From the NCBI GenBank assembly GCA_016808115.1, contig JAEQBH010000287.1:1116001-1180000 (forward strand): DNA of 64,000 bases. The letters are read 5' to 3'. Positions within the stretch are counted from its first letter, which is position 1; every line of letters begins with the position of its first letter. The translations under genes were made by a program, and so were the position numbers. Positions 47,501-59,035 of this stretch are shown in pieces. The notes under the pieces were generated by a model, which searched no databases, was not told the origin of the DNA, and saw nothing but the letters and a program-made list of their open reading frames with translations. Source of the DNA: Tetrastigma voinierianum (lineage: Eukaryota > Streptophyta > Magnoliopsida > Vitales > Vitaceae).

Positions 47501-49428
47501 GAAATGAAAAATGTCCTTAAAAATCAATGAACAAAAACCCTAACTTCCTTCTTTTGTGATTTTGGTTTTGGGGAAAAGCCCTAACTTGGGAAAAAGAGGT
47601 TTTTATTGATTCTAACTCATTATTGGAGTGGTTTGGGTAGGATTCCATGTGGTGGGTTATGAGATACATGAATTTGGATTAAGGTATTTGAGTTTTGTGG
47701 GTGAAATGGAAAAGTCTACCATTGGCGAGGAACTAGCACATTGGTGTTTTACACCAGTCTCTGGGTGATCTGGGGTACCCATAGTACGGAGAGGGAGTGA
47801 GATGCAGGTACCAAAAAGTTGGGAGTAGCCAGTGCCCCATTCACGATAAAGGGCTGAGTACCGTCTGGAGTCAAAGTGAATGCTGGTACGAGGCTTCTGC
47901 AACCCTGTTTTTGTACCCCTTGCACTGTTAAGTCTCGTATTCATATAATGATTGTTTAGGGACCCTAATAAATGTTTAATGGGGGTTCATATAAGAGTAT
48001 ACAAGAGAGAAAATGTACCGTACCTCGCCGCCTCAGCAAAGTGAATTAGTATGATTATTTGTTTAACCACTAAGAGTGGAGAATTTATGTTTGACTAGGG
48101 GCTGGTGAAGATCACATAACCTAGGACCGAGATCGAAGAAAGAAAATTGAGAGATGACAGCTTCGGTTAGTTCTCCAAACCTTTATTCCGATTCAAGTAT
48201 TGTTAGTTATTTGTTCACCATAATTATATTCATATTTCAAGTGTTTGGTAGTTTACTAAATAAACCTGAAATGAGTATATGAAATGAGTATATATTTGAA
48301 ATGATATTAGGAAAGTGCATATGGATTCAAAAATGTGATATTTGAAATGTTTGACAACTAAATGCATGTGAGTGATTAATTGAATTGTAAACAAATTGGT
48401 CAATTCTTGACATCTTGAATTGAATTGATATATCGAATGACAAACATGGCGAGATGTATCAATCGCATCCATCATGATGGTGTATGGCATTGTTAAAATG
48501 TCCCACTTGGTTGGATGCACCAATCGGCATCTTCCATGATGGTTTATGGAATTTTTAAATGACCACATGACGGGGTGCACCAATCGGCATCTGTCATGAT
48601 TGGAGACCGAAATTGTTAAATGTGTAGCTTTATTACCGAATGACAAAGGATGACATTCAGAGATGAAATCCGTCATGAATGAATTGAATAGACAAAGTGA
48701 AATAATGAAACTTTGGTGGTGTAAATGGAATTTGCTTAAACTAAATACATCCTTGGGAGTATATGTTTTGAATCATGATTTAAGTTAAATGAATTTGCTC
48801 AAAAGTGAAAGCATGTGAAATGAATAAACATGAGTATTGTTTTTATATTGAGGCGTGGAAAGAAGTGCAAAAAGTATAGTTTGATACAAAGGCATGGTTT
48901 TACTGATAAATGCATGTCGTTGATGATATAGCGTGTAGTTTTTATCTATGCGCGGGTTTCGTTAAGCAGTGAGATCAAAGTGTAGAGTCATGTGAAAGTT
49001 GCGGCGTATAAGATTTATACCCGTCCATATAACTACCATTATTTTAACGATGTGATAATTTTGTGAACAAAAGAGTTAATCCTACGAACTATTGTTTTGT
49101 ATATTATTTATAAAGGCATGATCACGCCATTTTGTAAACGTATTGTATAAAGTAAGTGACATGGGCCTACCATTTGAAAGCGACTTCCATGAGTGAAACT
49201 CTAAAATGAAATGACATAAATAAAATTTTTTGATAAGATAAATGAAAACAGACGGATTAAACCGGGCTCCGATTCGGATCCGCCATTAGGGTCGGGCCGG
49301 GAATCTGGGTCGCGACACTTTTGAAAAAAAAACAAATAAATAAAAAGTAAATAAAAAAAAAATAAACGAGCATCCAGGAACCGGTACAGATCTGCCAATC
49401 GCATCGGACCAAAAAATGGGCGTTACAT
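47500..49428 (+). repeat. Tekay-like LTR (plus), 5'-truncated
   Basis: Shares with the 34500-37330 LTR an 'aggggctg(g/a)(t/c)gaagat' phrase at 48098/35947 and the overall order. It ends 'tgggcgttaca' at 49428. It carries the 61-bp minisatellite below and an 'aaaataaa' run at 49325-49370. It is truncated on the left, where Athila 3' sequence begins. Confidence 0.6.
48444..48625 (+). repeat. ~61-bp minisatellite in LTR
   Basis: Three units starting at 48444, 48505 and 48565. Each has 'gatg(c/t)a(c/t)caatcg(g)catc' and 'catgat(g)g'. Periods are 61 and 60 bp. Confidence 0.8.
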
Positions 49429-51135
49429 GGTGGGCCTCCAGTAGCAAATAATTTCCGCAGCCAATTAGCGATTCTAGTAGAGGAATTCTCCCTCTGAGGC
49501 TACTCCGCTAAGTGCACATGTAATGCCATGATTCAATCATTACAAACACATTAAGCAACAACATATGCATTTCAACATGAATGCTTACATGTCATGCCAA
49601 TGTCCCGAGCCCTCACTGACTCCCTCACACATGCACAAATCATGTATGAAAAACCTTCATTTCCAAAACAAAAGATTTTTGTTTTATATTTCAACTCCTT
49701 GGACAGTCTTCGAAAAATTGCTTTATTCAAAATCCATGTGTCTTTTGTGGAGTAGAGCTTTCAGGGGCTTCACGTGAGTGTCGTACACCTTCAACATACC
49801 AGCGGGACTTTCATCGGCGGATACATATCTTCGACCGAGGCCCACATACTTTCACGAGGGTGTCTATCCCTTAACTGCTACTACCGAATCATAATTTCCA
49901 GCTAGTGCGACTCTGGGACGTCGTCCACTTTTAGAGCCCACCATTTAAACACCAAACACAGTGTTCTTTCATGCCATGCACTCACACCCGTTTCACGCGA
50001 TGTTCCTGTGCATATGCAATGCAGAATGCCATTGTATGTTCTTTCATGTTACATGCATGATGAAAGATACATGCAACATTATTGATTCATGGATAATCAT
50101 ATATACAACATACAATTTACATCCATAATACAATCCATGTAAATACATAATTTAAACATATATCCACATGATTTTTCACACACTTGCATGTCATTAAATC
50201 AACCAACAACACACAAAGCTGGATCTTCATGTTCAGACCCAGAACAATACACACGAGTTCGGCATGTCGGTATGTCTAGCATAGACACTGCAAAATCATC
50301 ATACTCAAACCCCGTATTTTTCCACGTGAAATATAGCTTTGATTCATTTGCGGTTCTAGAGCAGAAAGGACCTAGAAATTGGTCCATCATTCACCAACAG
50401 TTTGATCACAACTATTCTTGAATCAACCCCACCGTTAGGGCTACACCTCATGGCCATCGAATGGCCCTTATACAAGGACTAACGAGGTAGGAAGGGACAC
50501 CACCTCTTGGAGTTTGTGAAAACTCCAAATATTGAGAATACCTACAGAAGCTCGTTGCGTATGAATAAACTTTGCTCTTGCTGGAGTGAGTTTTGATCGT
50601 CGCTTTGTCGAAGATCTAAGGAAGTGTCATCGATCGCACCTTCGTTCCTCTCCCCCTTTCTTTTCCCACTTTCTTTTTCCTTTCCTTCCATCCTTTCCTT
50701 CATCCGTTCTTATCCACTACTTGATCTTTCTTTAGGGGTGTGACACATGACTCCATGTAATGCCACATGCACTTTTGTTGCCTTTTGGTGACAAGTGTCA
50801 TCTATGACATAAACAACTCATTGATCTTTCAAGATTTTATGGTCATACCATGTGGCATTTTCTTTATGTCCCTATTTTAAGTCATGATTCCATGAGGCGT
50901 CGTGCCACATGTTCTCATGCCATTTACCAATCTCACCTTGAATTGCGTGAATTTCCATTTGTCTCACCGAGTGAGGCGCAGTTCGTCGGGGTAACTAAAC
51001 TGAGGCAGATTTATTGGTGAGGTAGTTAAGATCCCCCCCGAGGTCTAGGAAATTTCCAGATTTCCAACCTGTATATAGCGGTTAATTATTGTTTTGCCAT
51101 TTTTTAGAAAAATTGAATTTTTCCCGGGTTTTACA
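49429..51135 (-). repeat. Tekay-like LTR (minus)
   Basis: Starts TGTAAAACCC at 51135 on the minus strand. It has the same block order as 13513-16354 and 38611-40640: CT-rich run at 50645-50710, 'cacatgtaatgcc' and 'gagtctatccc'-like text. It runs head-on into the plus-strand LTR that ends at 49428; the internal region and PBS are absent. Confidence 0.7.
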
Positions 51136-52560
51136 ATATATAATATTCTTTTTATTTTATGTACATTTTAGTTTTGTTTCTAGATTTATTTTTCTTCCTT
51201 TTAGGATTAGAGTAGTAGATCAGTTTGAGGGATTACGAGGTAAGTTGATTGTAAATCGAGCTTCGTTTTATGTATGAACTTTGATGAAATCACAGAAATT
51301 TTTTAAGGTGCGCATTCAGCTGATTACAATTTCAATGAATTTGTTTGATCAGCTAGTCATTGTCATTGGTGATCTAGATATAGAAGGCTAAGCTCCTTCT
51401 AGGAAGAGTTTGCTATTTTGATTATTGTTTGTAGTATTTTAATGCTATTTGAAGAATGAAAATTGGAATGATTTAATTGGTATTGTTCTTGAAACGAGCT
51501 GTTAAGAATATCAGTGTTCTATACCCAGAAAGAGTTGTATTTGTGCTTTGATTTCTAGGATCCCCCTGAGTGACACAAGGATGGATGACCTGAGAGAAAA
51601 GAGTAATCAATTAGGGGTATATTGTACTAATATTCATTAAGACTGTGACTACAGGAATCACTTTGATACATCAGCACGGTGAAGTTCTGACCTACGACTT
51701 CAAGGTTCCCTCTGGTGACAACGGGGAGTGTGTTCTCGAGGCATAAGATCCGCCTACTAATCTATCAGTTTAATCTTTAGAGGTTTCACCTCAATTGGGT
51801 AAAATAATCTCAATCCCATGTTAGCTAAGATTCTAATCAAGGAAAAAGGGCATATTAGTCTAATTGATGGCTGAGGTACCAATTATTTTAGAGAAGGCTT
51901 GTGTTATCCTATCTATGGGGGCAAGCAATTTCCAGTTCTAAGAGATGGTTGTGAAGTACTAAGAAGGAAAAACGGTAAGATCTTAAAGAGGATCAAATCC
52001 TACAAGTAGCTCTTCATACCCATTGACTTGGTTTAGGAATATGATCATCTAGAGGGTGAAATGTGTAGTGTGAGGAGGTATTCCAAGGCTACACCACCCT
52101 GCTCTTGGGCAATTCCAGAGTTCATGTCTATAACTGTATTTTTTCTTTAGGAACTTTGTAAATTGATAGTCACAACACTGATTTCACTCCCAGTGTTATT
52201 CCAGTTTGGTGAACTCTCTTATCCACATATTTTAGATTTCTTTTTTTCATTAATAAATAGTATTTAGAAAAGTCTTTTGTTCAATTTATTTTAAACATAT
52301 TCTTATAGGAAAACAAGATTTGACATAGTGAATGTGTGGAGTAGTAGGGGTGATTGATATTTGAATTTTCCCAAATAAATCCCATTTGGAATGATATCAG
52401 AGCTTATAAAGTCCACTTTATTAATTGTATGACACTGTGCACTTACGATGATTTGGGCAAACCAATTTTAATAGAAAATTATTACATACACAGTAGAAAA
52501 CAACTTTTAAATACATAGCCAAACAAGTTTTTGGCATAGATGTTGGGGATTGGAAATAGT
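51136..52560 (+). repeat. Distal half of an Athila-like LTR
   Basis: Matches 55418-56690 and, more loosely, the second halves of 16999-19943 and 60723-63480. Landmarks are 'gatcccc(c)tgagtgacacaagg' at about 51560, a 'gaggtttcacctcaattgg' block at about 51780 and 'cttacgatgatttgggc' at about 52441. It ends at a PBS-like 'tttttggcatagatgttgggga'. The U3 half is absent, cut by the Tekay-like LTR. Confidence 0.7.
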
Positions 52561-52639
52561 TTCTGGTATCTAAATCAATCATTTTGTCAGTTTTTTTAGA
52601 TGATCACATATTTTGGTCTATCAAAAATTTGGCGATAGC

Positions 52640-53800
52640 TTTCCTCGCTTTCTGAACCTAACCACTCCTCTCTTAGGCATCGCCTTCAAGAAGACGTGGT
52701 CACCTACCTCAAACTCTAGAGGTCGTTTCCGTTTGTTGGCGTAGCTCTTCTGCTGACACTAAGTCCTGCGAAGATGCTTCCGTATCAATTCCACATTCTC
52801 GATCTGTCCACCCCAGCAAATCCGGACCCATAGGGAGTTTTCTTTCCCCTGCAACCGTCGACAAATGTGAGAATCGATAAGGCCCTCAATATAGTTCCTC
52901 ATAGGGTGCCATTTGTATGCTCACCTGATAACTATTGTTGTAGGTGAATTCCACTAAGGGCAAATGCTCTTCCCAGCTACCCTTGAGATTAAGGACGCAT
53001 GCCCGTGGCATGTCTCTAAGCTTTTGGATGGTCTCTCACGGTGGCCGTACATACGGGGATGGCGATTGCTCATCATCAATTGTATCCCCATGACTCATTG
53101 AAATATTCCGAAAGTAGATTAAGCCAAACCTGGGACTCTTTATATTATACTTCATATACTAGTACTCCGTATATTTGGACAATCTCTCATATGTATATAA
53201 GTGCAAAATCCTCGGTGAAGGTCATCCGCCTGACGAAAGTGTGGGACTTAGTAGGCGGTCCATGTCGCTCACACCACGCCATGCCCTCGCAATGTTCATG
53301 GCAAGTAAGTTACAAAATCCATCATGACATGCTCCTACTTTCCCTTTCGACCTCAGTGATGATACATAGTCTCTAGTGCTTTCGGTCTTTTACATGTTGA
53401 CATGTGAGACATGTGAAACAAAATCCCCCAGCGTGTTTCTTGTCCAACCGATGTCTGGCAGAGGATCCATGGTACATCTTTGTGCCACAGTGCATAGAAA
53501 AATAGGGTAATGGAACTCACGAGGATCTCTCTCTTAGATCTCTAGGCTGGGGAACCACAAGCCCTTCCTATCACAAAGACTACCATTTGTGTGAATGGCT
53601 TAACCCTTAACTTCTCTTGTATGATACATGCCGGTGATGAATTGATATCTTTGTCCTGTCCTTGGGACTCGATCACTCTGCTCGGTAGGGAAGGCGTAGC
53701 CACTAAACTCCCCAAAGTACCTTGAGGCGACCAATGTAATTTGGCCGGCTGTCCAGTACCGAGCATACGCCGCTCTGAGAAGTACGCGCCATGCCACATA
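52640..53800 (-). pseudogene. Tekay-like integrase remnant (second copy)
   Basis: Minus strand. Near 53650-53540 there is a hinge remnant. Then come TCLTCQHVKDRKH (about 53420-53380), FALIYIREIVQIYGVLV (about 53215-53165), LRDMPRACVLNLKGSWEEHL (about 53015-52955), VEFTYNNSYQVSIQMAPYEE (about 52950-52890) and PDLLGWTD (about 52830). The end is an SYAN..TTSRV-like C-terminus at about 52735. Stops and frameshifts are common. The wording matches 9215-9900 closely, so it is the same family. gag, protease and RT are absent: an LTR fragment follows directly at 53800. Confidence 0.8.
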
Positions 53801-55390
53801 TCATGTCAGGTCATCATATGAACAATTTCATAATCTATACATTCATATCTATCATGGAAAATTATATCATATGCATATAATTTCAAAATACTTTCATTTT
53901 CAATGTCAATATATAACTACACATATATCAACATTTCATCGAACACCAATAACCAAACGTGTCTTTACAAAATCAAGTAATAACACCCATAATCCTCAAG
54001 GCCACTTTATAGACACTTTATGTGCCAAATATGACACATAAAGTGTCCACAAAATAGCCCCAAACAGCCAAAAGACAAGCAAAAAACAAGCCATAAAATA
54101 GGGCACAAAAACAGCCCCAAAATAATCACAATTCAAGCCATAAAGCAGTCCACAACCCAGCCATAAAATAGGGCACACAACAGTCCCAAAACAATCCCCA
54201 ATTAGGCCATAAAACAAGCCATGAAACAACCATAAAAATTGTCCCAAAACAGTCTCTAGTTAGGCCATAAAAGAGTCCACAAACCAACCACAAAAAGGGT
54301 CTCAAAATAACCCCCAATTAGGCCATAAAACAGTCTACAAACAAGCCATGAAACATCCACAAAAAGGTCCTAAAATAGCCTCTAATTCAGCTATAAAACA
54401 GTCCACAAACCAACCATAAAACAAGACATAAAATAGTCAATAAACAAGCCATGAAACAACCATGAAAATGGTCCCAAAATAATCCCCATAAAATAATCCA
54501 CAAACCAAAAAAAAATAGCCACAAAACAGCCCCCAATTAGGCCATAAAACAGTCCACAAACAAGCCATGAAACAACCACAAAAGGGTCCCAAAACCGTCC
54601 CCAATTAGGCCATAAAATAGTCCACAAACCGACCATAAAACAGGGCACAAAACAATCCTAAAATAGTCCCTAATTAGGCCATCAAACAAGCCATAAAACA
54701 GCCATAAAACAGCCATAAAATAAGCAAAAAAATCCAGCCAAACAGCTCCTTAGAGAAGAAAACATAGCCAAAACGGCCCCTAAGGGTGGAAATAGAGCCA
54801 AACGGCCCTTAGGGTGGGAATAAACCAAAGTAGGAAGAATCCCTACCTCTTGGAGCGTAGTAGAATGATAAGAGGTCATGAGAACACCTCCTAACCGAAA
54901 ACATTGATTTCCCCCAAAACTCCTCCTTTGGATCTTCGGTGAAATCCCTCCTTTTTGCTACATAAGCGTAGCCCTTGTCGAGGTGATGAATTTTAGTTCT
55001 TGGCTCGATGAATTCCGATCGACGGAACTCCATGGATCGTCGAAAGAAAGTTGGATGCTTTCTCTTTACGTCCTTATTCCTCTCTCACATAGAACCAGCA
55101 GGAAGTGAGAGATGTTCTGGCAAAAATGTGATTTTTAGCCCTATTTGTCACTTAAGATACTTGGCCCACGTCACACCACTTATCCCCGACTTGTTCGAAT
55201 TCGTTTCTTCCCCAAAACATTTTATTTCGTCACAATCTAAGTTCAAAATATTTTAAACGAAATTTATTTGATTTATTTCCCAATTTTCAAGATTTTACTA
55301 AAAATCTCATTTTTGAGGTTCATTGGAAAACGTGAAAATTCCAATTGTCTCAAAATTCGACGATATTCTTCTAGGTAACTTCGTTGCTGC
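53800..55390 (-). repeat. Tekay-like LTR fragment (minus)
   Basis: Shares 'tcatatgcatataatttc' and 'caatgtcaatatat' text with 39600-39680 and a 'ggaatcccta(c)ctcttggagcgtag' phrase at about 54837/40257. Both LTR ends are missing. It includes a large minisatellite. Confidence 0.7.
53990..54720. repeat. ~58-69-bp minisatellite in LTR
   Basis: About eleven diverged units. The phrase 'attaggccataaaac' or a variant starts at 54201, 54259, 54317, 54385, 54536, 54604 and 54673. Sub-motifs 'agtccacaaac' and 'aagccatgaaac' alternate. The Trp/Phe/Gly/Leu-rich minus-strand frames here are products of the repeat, not genes. Confidence 0.85.
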
Positions 55391-55417
55391 GTCACGAATC
55401 GAGAGTGGATATGTTTC

Positions 55418-56668
55418 ATAAATACGAACTTTGTGGAATGCAAAATTTTTTTCTAGAATTCATTTTATTTTAGTTTTGATTGCAATTTCTATGAATTTGT
55501 TTGATCAACTAGTCATTGTCATTTGTAATTCAGTAATTGAAGGCTAAGCTCCCTCTGGGAAAAATCTGTTGTTTTGAATGTTATTTGTAGTATTTTAATT
55601 ATGTTTTGTGAATGAAAACTGGTGATTTAATTGGTATTGCTCTTGCAATGTGTTGTTATGAATATTAGTGTCTTGTACCTAGAAAAAGTTGTATTTGTGC
55701 TATGATTTCCAAGATCCCCCTGAGTGACACAGGGATGGACGACCTGAGATTACAAAGCAGTGACTTGAGGGTGCATTGGACTGATATTCATTGAACTAAT
55801 GCACTCTGATGATCACTATGAGAAATCACTAGTGATGTTCTAACCTCTGACTTCAAGGTTCCCTCCTGGGTGATAGCAGGAGTGTGTTCTTGAGCCACAA
55901 GGACCGCTTACTGATGTATCGGTTTAATCCTTAGAGGTTTCACCTCAATTGGATAGAATAAACTCAACCTTGTGTTAGCTTAGATTCTAATCATTGATGG
56001 TTGAGGTATCAATTGCTTTGGAGAAGGCTTGTGTTATCCTGTCAATGGGGGCAAGCAGTTTCCAATCCTAAGAGATGGCTGTGAAGTACTGAGAAGGAAA
56101 AACAGTCATATCTTAAAGAGAATCAAGTCTTACAAGTAGCTCTTTAGACCCATTAACCTGGTTTAGGAATATGGTCATCTAGAGAGTGAAATTTGTAGTG
56201 TTTGGAGGCATTCCAAGGCTATACTACCCTGCTCTTGGACAATTCTAGAATTAATTTCCTTAATTGTATTTTAGTTGGGAATTTTTCAAATTGACAGTCA
56301 TAACACTGATTTGATTCCCAGTGTTATTTCAGTCCAATGAACTCTCTAATCCATATAGTTTAGATTTATTTTTCATTACAATACATTATATAGGAAATCC
56401 TTTCATTCAATTAATTCTTTCTAGAAATTTTATTCTCTTCTGAAAATTAGAGGTTCGAATAGTAATTATCTTGAGTAGTAGGGGTAGTTGATCTTTAGAT
56501 TTTCTAATCAATCCTTGTGGGAATGATATCCAAACTTATTAAGTCCACTTTTTTACTTGTATGACCTGTGCACTTGCAGTGATCTAGACCAAAACCAAAT
56601 TTAATTACATATTTTTACAAACAATAGCAGAAAACAGTTTTTATATATTAAGTGGATCATGTTTTTGG
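55418..56668 (+). repeat. Distal half of an Athila-like LTR
   Basis: Matches 51260-52545 with the same landmarks ('gatccccctgagtgacacaggg' at about 55712, 'gaggtttcacctcaattgg' at about 55934). It is followed by a clear PBS-like site, so this was a 5' LTR. Confidence 0.7.
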
Positions 56669-56686
56669 CATCGTTGCCGGGGGCTG
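56669..56686 (+). other. tRNA-Asp-type PBS
   Basis: TTTGGCATCGTTGCCGGGGG, close to the Athila PBS. A second PBS-like GTACCGTTGTCGGGGA lies at about 56746. Confidence 0.6.
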
Positions 56687-57297
56687 AATTAGTCTTTGGT
56701 AGTTTAGCTGATTACTTGGTCAAATTTGGTCTTATCAAGTTTTTTGTACCGTTGTCGGGGATCCAATAGTCCTTGGTGGTAGTGCCATAAATTTGGCACA
56801 CACACACACACATCAATTATGGTCTTATCAATATGATGTGAATATAGCATTGGAGTTATATAAATACATGAAAACACACTCAAAATACAGGTGTGATTCT
56901 CATTGAACAACAATATATGGACATAAAAATCCACTTTATTACTTGTTGACCTGTGCACTTATAGTAGAAATAATAAATTAGTATAATTGGTTAAAAAGTA
57001 AAAGCGAGTATCGACTCACGATCACAGTGTAACCAGATTTTGGGCTATTGCCAAGGACTTGATAAGAAGTTCTTGGTATTAAAATCCATAAATTTGGATT
57101 ACAAAATATATTGATCAGTCATCAACAAGTCTTTGGTGCAGTTACTAGGGTACTATAGCTTAGTCTCTGGTATCAGTATCACATAACTTGTTCCATTTTG
57201 GTCATTCAATTGACAAGGTTATGGCACTTCTCCTTTGGATTCAACTAACAAGTCCTTAGTGGCAGTGTTGGAAATATAAGGCAATAACAAGTTTTTG
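56687..57297 (+). other. Short internal region of a deleted Athila-like element
   Basis: No gag or pol. It consists of repeats of the PBS/leader phrase ('tagtccttggtggtagtgcc...aaatttgg' and similar at about 56760, 57055, 57135 and 57215) and an (AC)n run at 56797-56812. Confidence 0.5.
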
Positions 57298-57306
57298 TTG
57301 GGGGAG
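57298..57306 (+). other. Athila-like polypurine tract
   Basis: TTGGGGGAG just before TGATGAGTG. Confidence 0.65.
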
Positions 57307-57308
57307 TT

Positions 57309-58140
57309 TGATGAGTGTGAAACTCATCTAGTTTTAAGCCCATTTTTCAAGCATAATTGAGATCTTAATGCTTATTTTAATGCAAAATTATGGAGTCTTC
57401 ACCAAATTTGTTGTTTTACAGGAACCAAAATTAAAGGAAGAAAAAAGAGCAGGAAAAGCAGCTAAAAAGACCAAGGTAGAAGCAATAATTGTCGTGACAA
57501 AACCACATTTTTCGTAACAAAATAGAAGGCGAATGGAAGAAAAATTGTCGCAACATTCAAACATTTTTTGCAACAAAAATGGAGAAGGACTCCTAAAGAA
57601 ACCCTTGAAATTTGTCACGACAATTAGCCAGAAGAGGGCAGCAGCATAACAATAAAAAGTTGTTGCGATAATCACCAAATTAGTCGCGACAATTATCTAA
57701 GAGGAAATTGTCATGACAAATTCTGAAGAGAAAAGCATAGAAGAAATTGTCGCAACAAATTTAATTTTGTCGTGACAAATATTTCAGAAGTGGACAGTTG
57801 GAAACCAACAGAGAAATGTCGTGACAACACCACGAAAAAGTTGAAGACAATTATGGGTGTAAATGTTTCATAATATGTTAACAATTGTCGCGACAATTTA
57901 TCCAGTTGGCTTGTGTCGAAGTCCACAATTTCTGCCTAGAATTTTGGCTTAGAATTAAGTAGTCTATAAATAGAAAGAGATAGAGTAGGAAGCATAAGAG
58001 GGGAGAGACATAAACGAAGGAGATGAGAGGATATACAGTGAGAGAGACAAAAAGCTTTGTACATTTTTTTTTTATTTTCTTTCTTCTCTTCTTTAATTTT
58101 CATTTTTGAATCAGAGTAGTTAATATGAGCTGTGATATTG
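57309..58140 (+). repeat. Proximal half of an Athila-like LTR
   Basis: Starts TGATGAGTGTGAAACTC. It has a TCGCGAC array at 57480-57905, whose last site is a 16-bp palindrome AATTGTCGCGACAATT at 57893-57908. TATAAATA is at 57965-57972 and a CT-rich tract at 58065-58105. It stops at about 58140, where SIRE-like gag begins. Confidence 0.75.
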
Positions 58141-58981
58141 AGGAAGGGCATGGTCCTTCCACTAAATTTATCCTCCATCATTAGCTTTTGTACTCTCTTT
58201 GTGATGAGAGCAATATCATCTTCCATGTTATTGATCTTTGTTTCCTCAACGACTTTCTCTTCTTGAGCTTTGAGTGCAATACTCTTCTTTTTGCCTTCTT
58301 CCTTTTGCATTTCCTTTTCTTGTCTTGCAATCTTCATTTCATAGGTCATCAAGGAACCGATATGTTCCTTAAGAGGTAGCTCTTTGAAATTCTTTGCTTC
58401 CTCAATATCCTCTGTTTTAGAGTTCCATTTGGGAGGTAGGCATCTTACAATTTTAGATACCTTGTCTTCCTCACTTACCCCGTTTCCCAAACCTTCAAAT
58501 CCACTGACAATGTCCGTGAACCTAGTAAACATCTAAACAGTATATTCATTAGGTTTCATTTTGAACATTTCATAATCATTAACAAGAATTCTAACTTTAG
58601 AATCTTTAACTAGGTTGGTTCCTTCATAGGTAATTTCGGGTATCCTCCAAATATCCTTAGTTGTTTTGAATTGACAAATTCTGTTATATTCAATTCTATC
58701 CATAACACATACAAAAAAATATAAATAGCTCTTGAATTTAATTGAAATTATTTATTTTCTTCAATAGGTTTTTGGATTTTAATTCCATCAACATTTTTTA
58801 TAGGGAAGTTGAAACCAAATAGGATTGTTTTCCAAACTCTCAAATCAAGATATTGAAAATACCAAGTCATTTTGTTTTTCCAAAATTGATAATCGGATCC
58901 AACAAAGAAAAGGGGTTTGTTGATGGGAAAACATTCATCTTGAAAAAGGCTTGAGCTAGTTTTAGTGTTAGTGCTAGTCAT
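58141..58981 (-). pseudogene. SIRE-like Ty1/copia gag remnant
   Basis: Minus strand. ATG at 58981 starts MTSTNTKTSSSLFQDE, then PLFFVGSDYQFWKNKM and YLDLRVWKTIL. After a frame change come QFKTTKDIWRIPEITYEGT and YEMFKMKPNEYTV, then a stop, then MFTRFTDIVSGFEGLG, KIVRCLPPKWN, LPLKEHIGSLMTYEMKIARQ, and KKKSIALKAQ. This is UBN2-type copia gag as in SIRE/Maximus elements. The frame runs on past 58141 into Athila LTR sequence, so the last ~65 residues of the 198-codon frame at 57936-58532 are not gag. There is no zinc knuckle or pol. Confidence 0.85.
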
Positions 58982-59022
58982 TTTCCTCTTACACGATTAA
59001 GTCTTGAAAACAAGTGGCCAAA

Positions 59023-59033
59023 CTCTGATACCA
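59023..59033 (-). other. Initiator-Met PBS
   Basis: The complement is TGGTATCAGAG, an exact match to the common plant PBS, two bases from the LTR end. Confidence 0.8.
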
Positions 59034-59035
59034 AC

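Noticed and set aside
53996..54648. Several minus-strand frames rich in Trp, Phe, Gly and Leu, looking like membrane proteins
   Set aside because: They are the reverse translation of the 58-69-bp minisatellite. Periodicity follows the DNA, not a protein fold.
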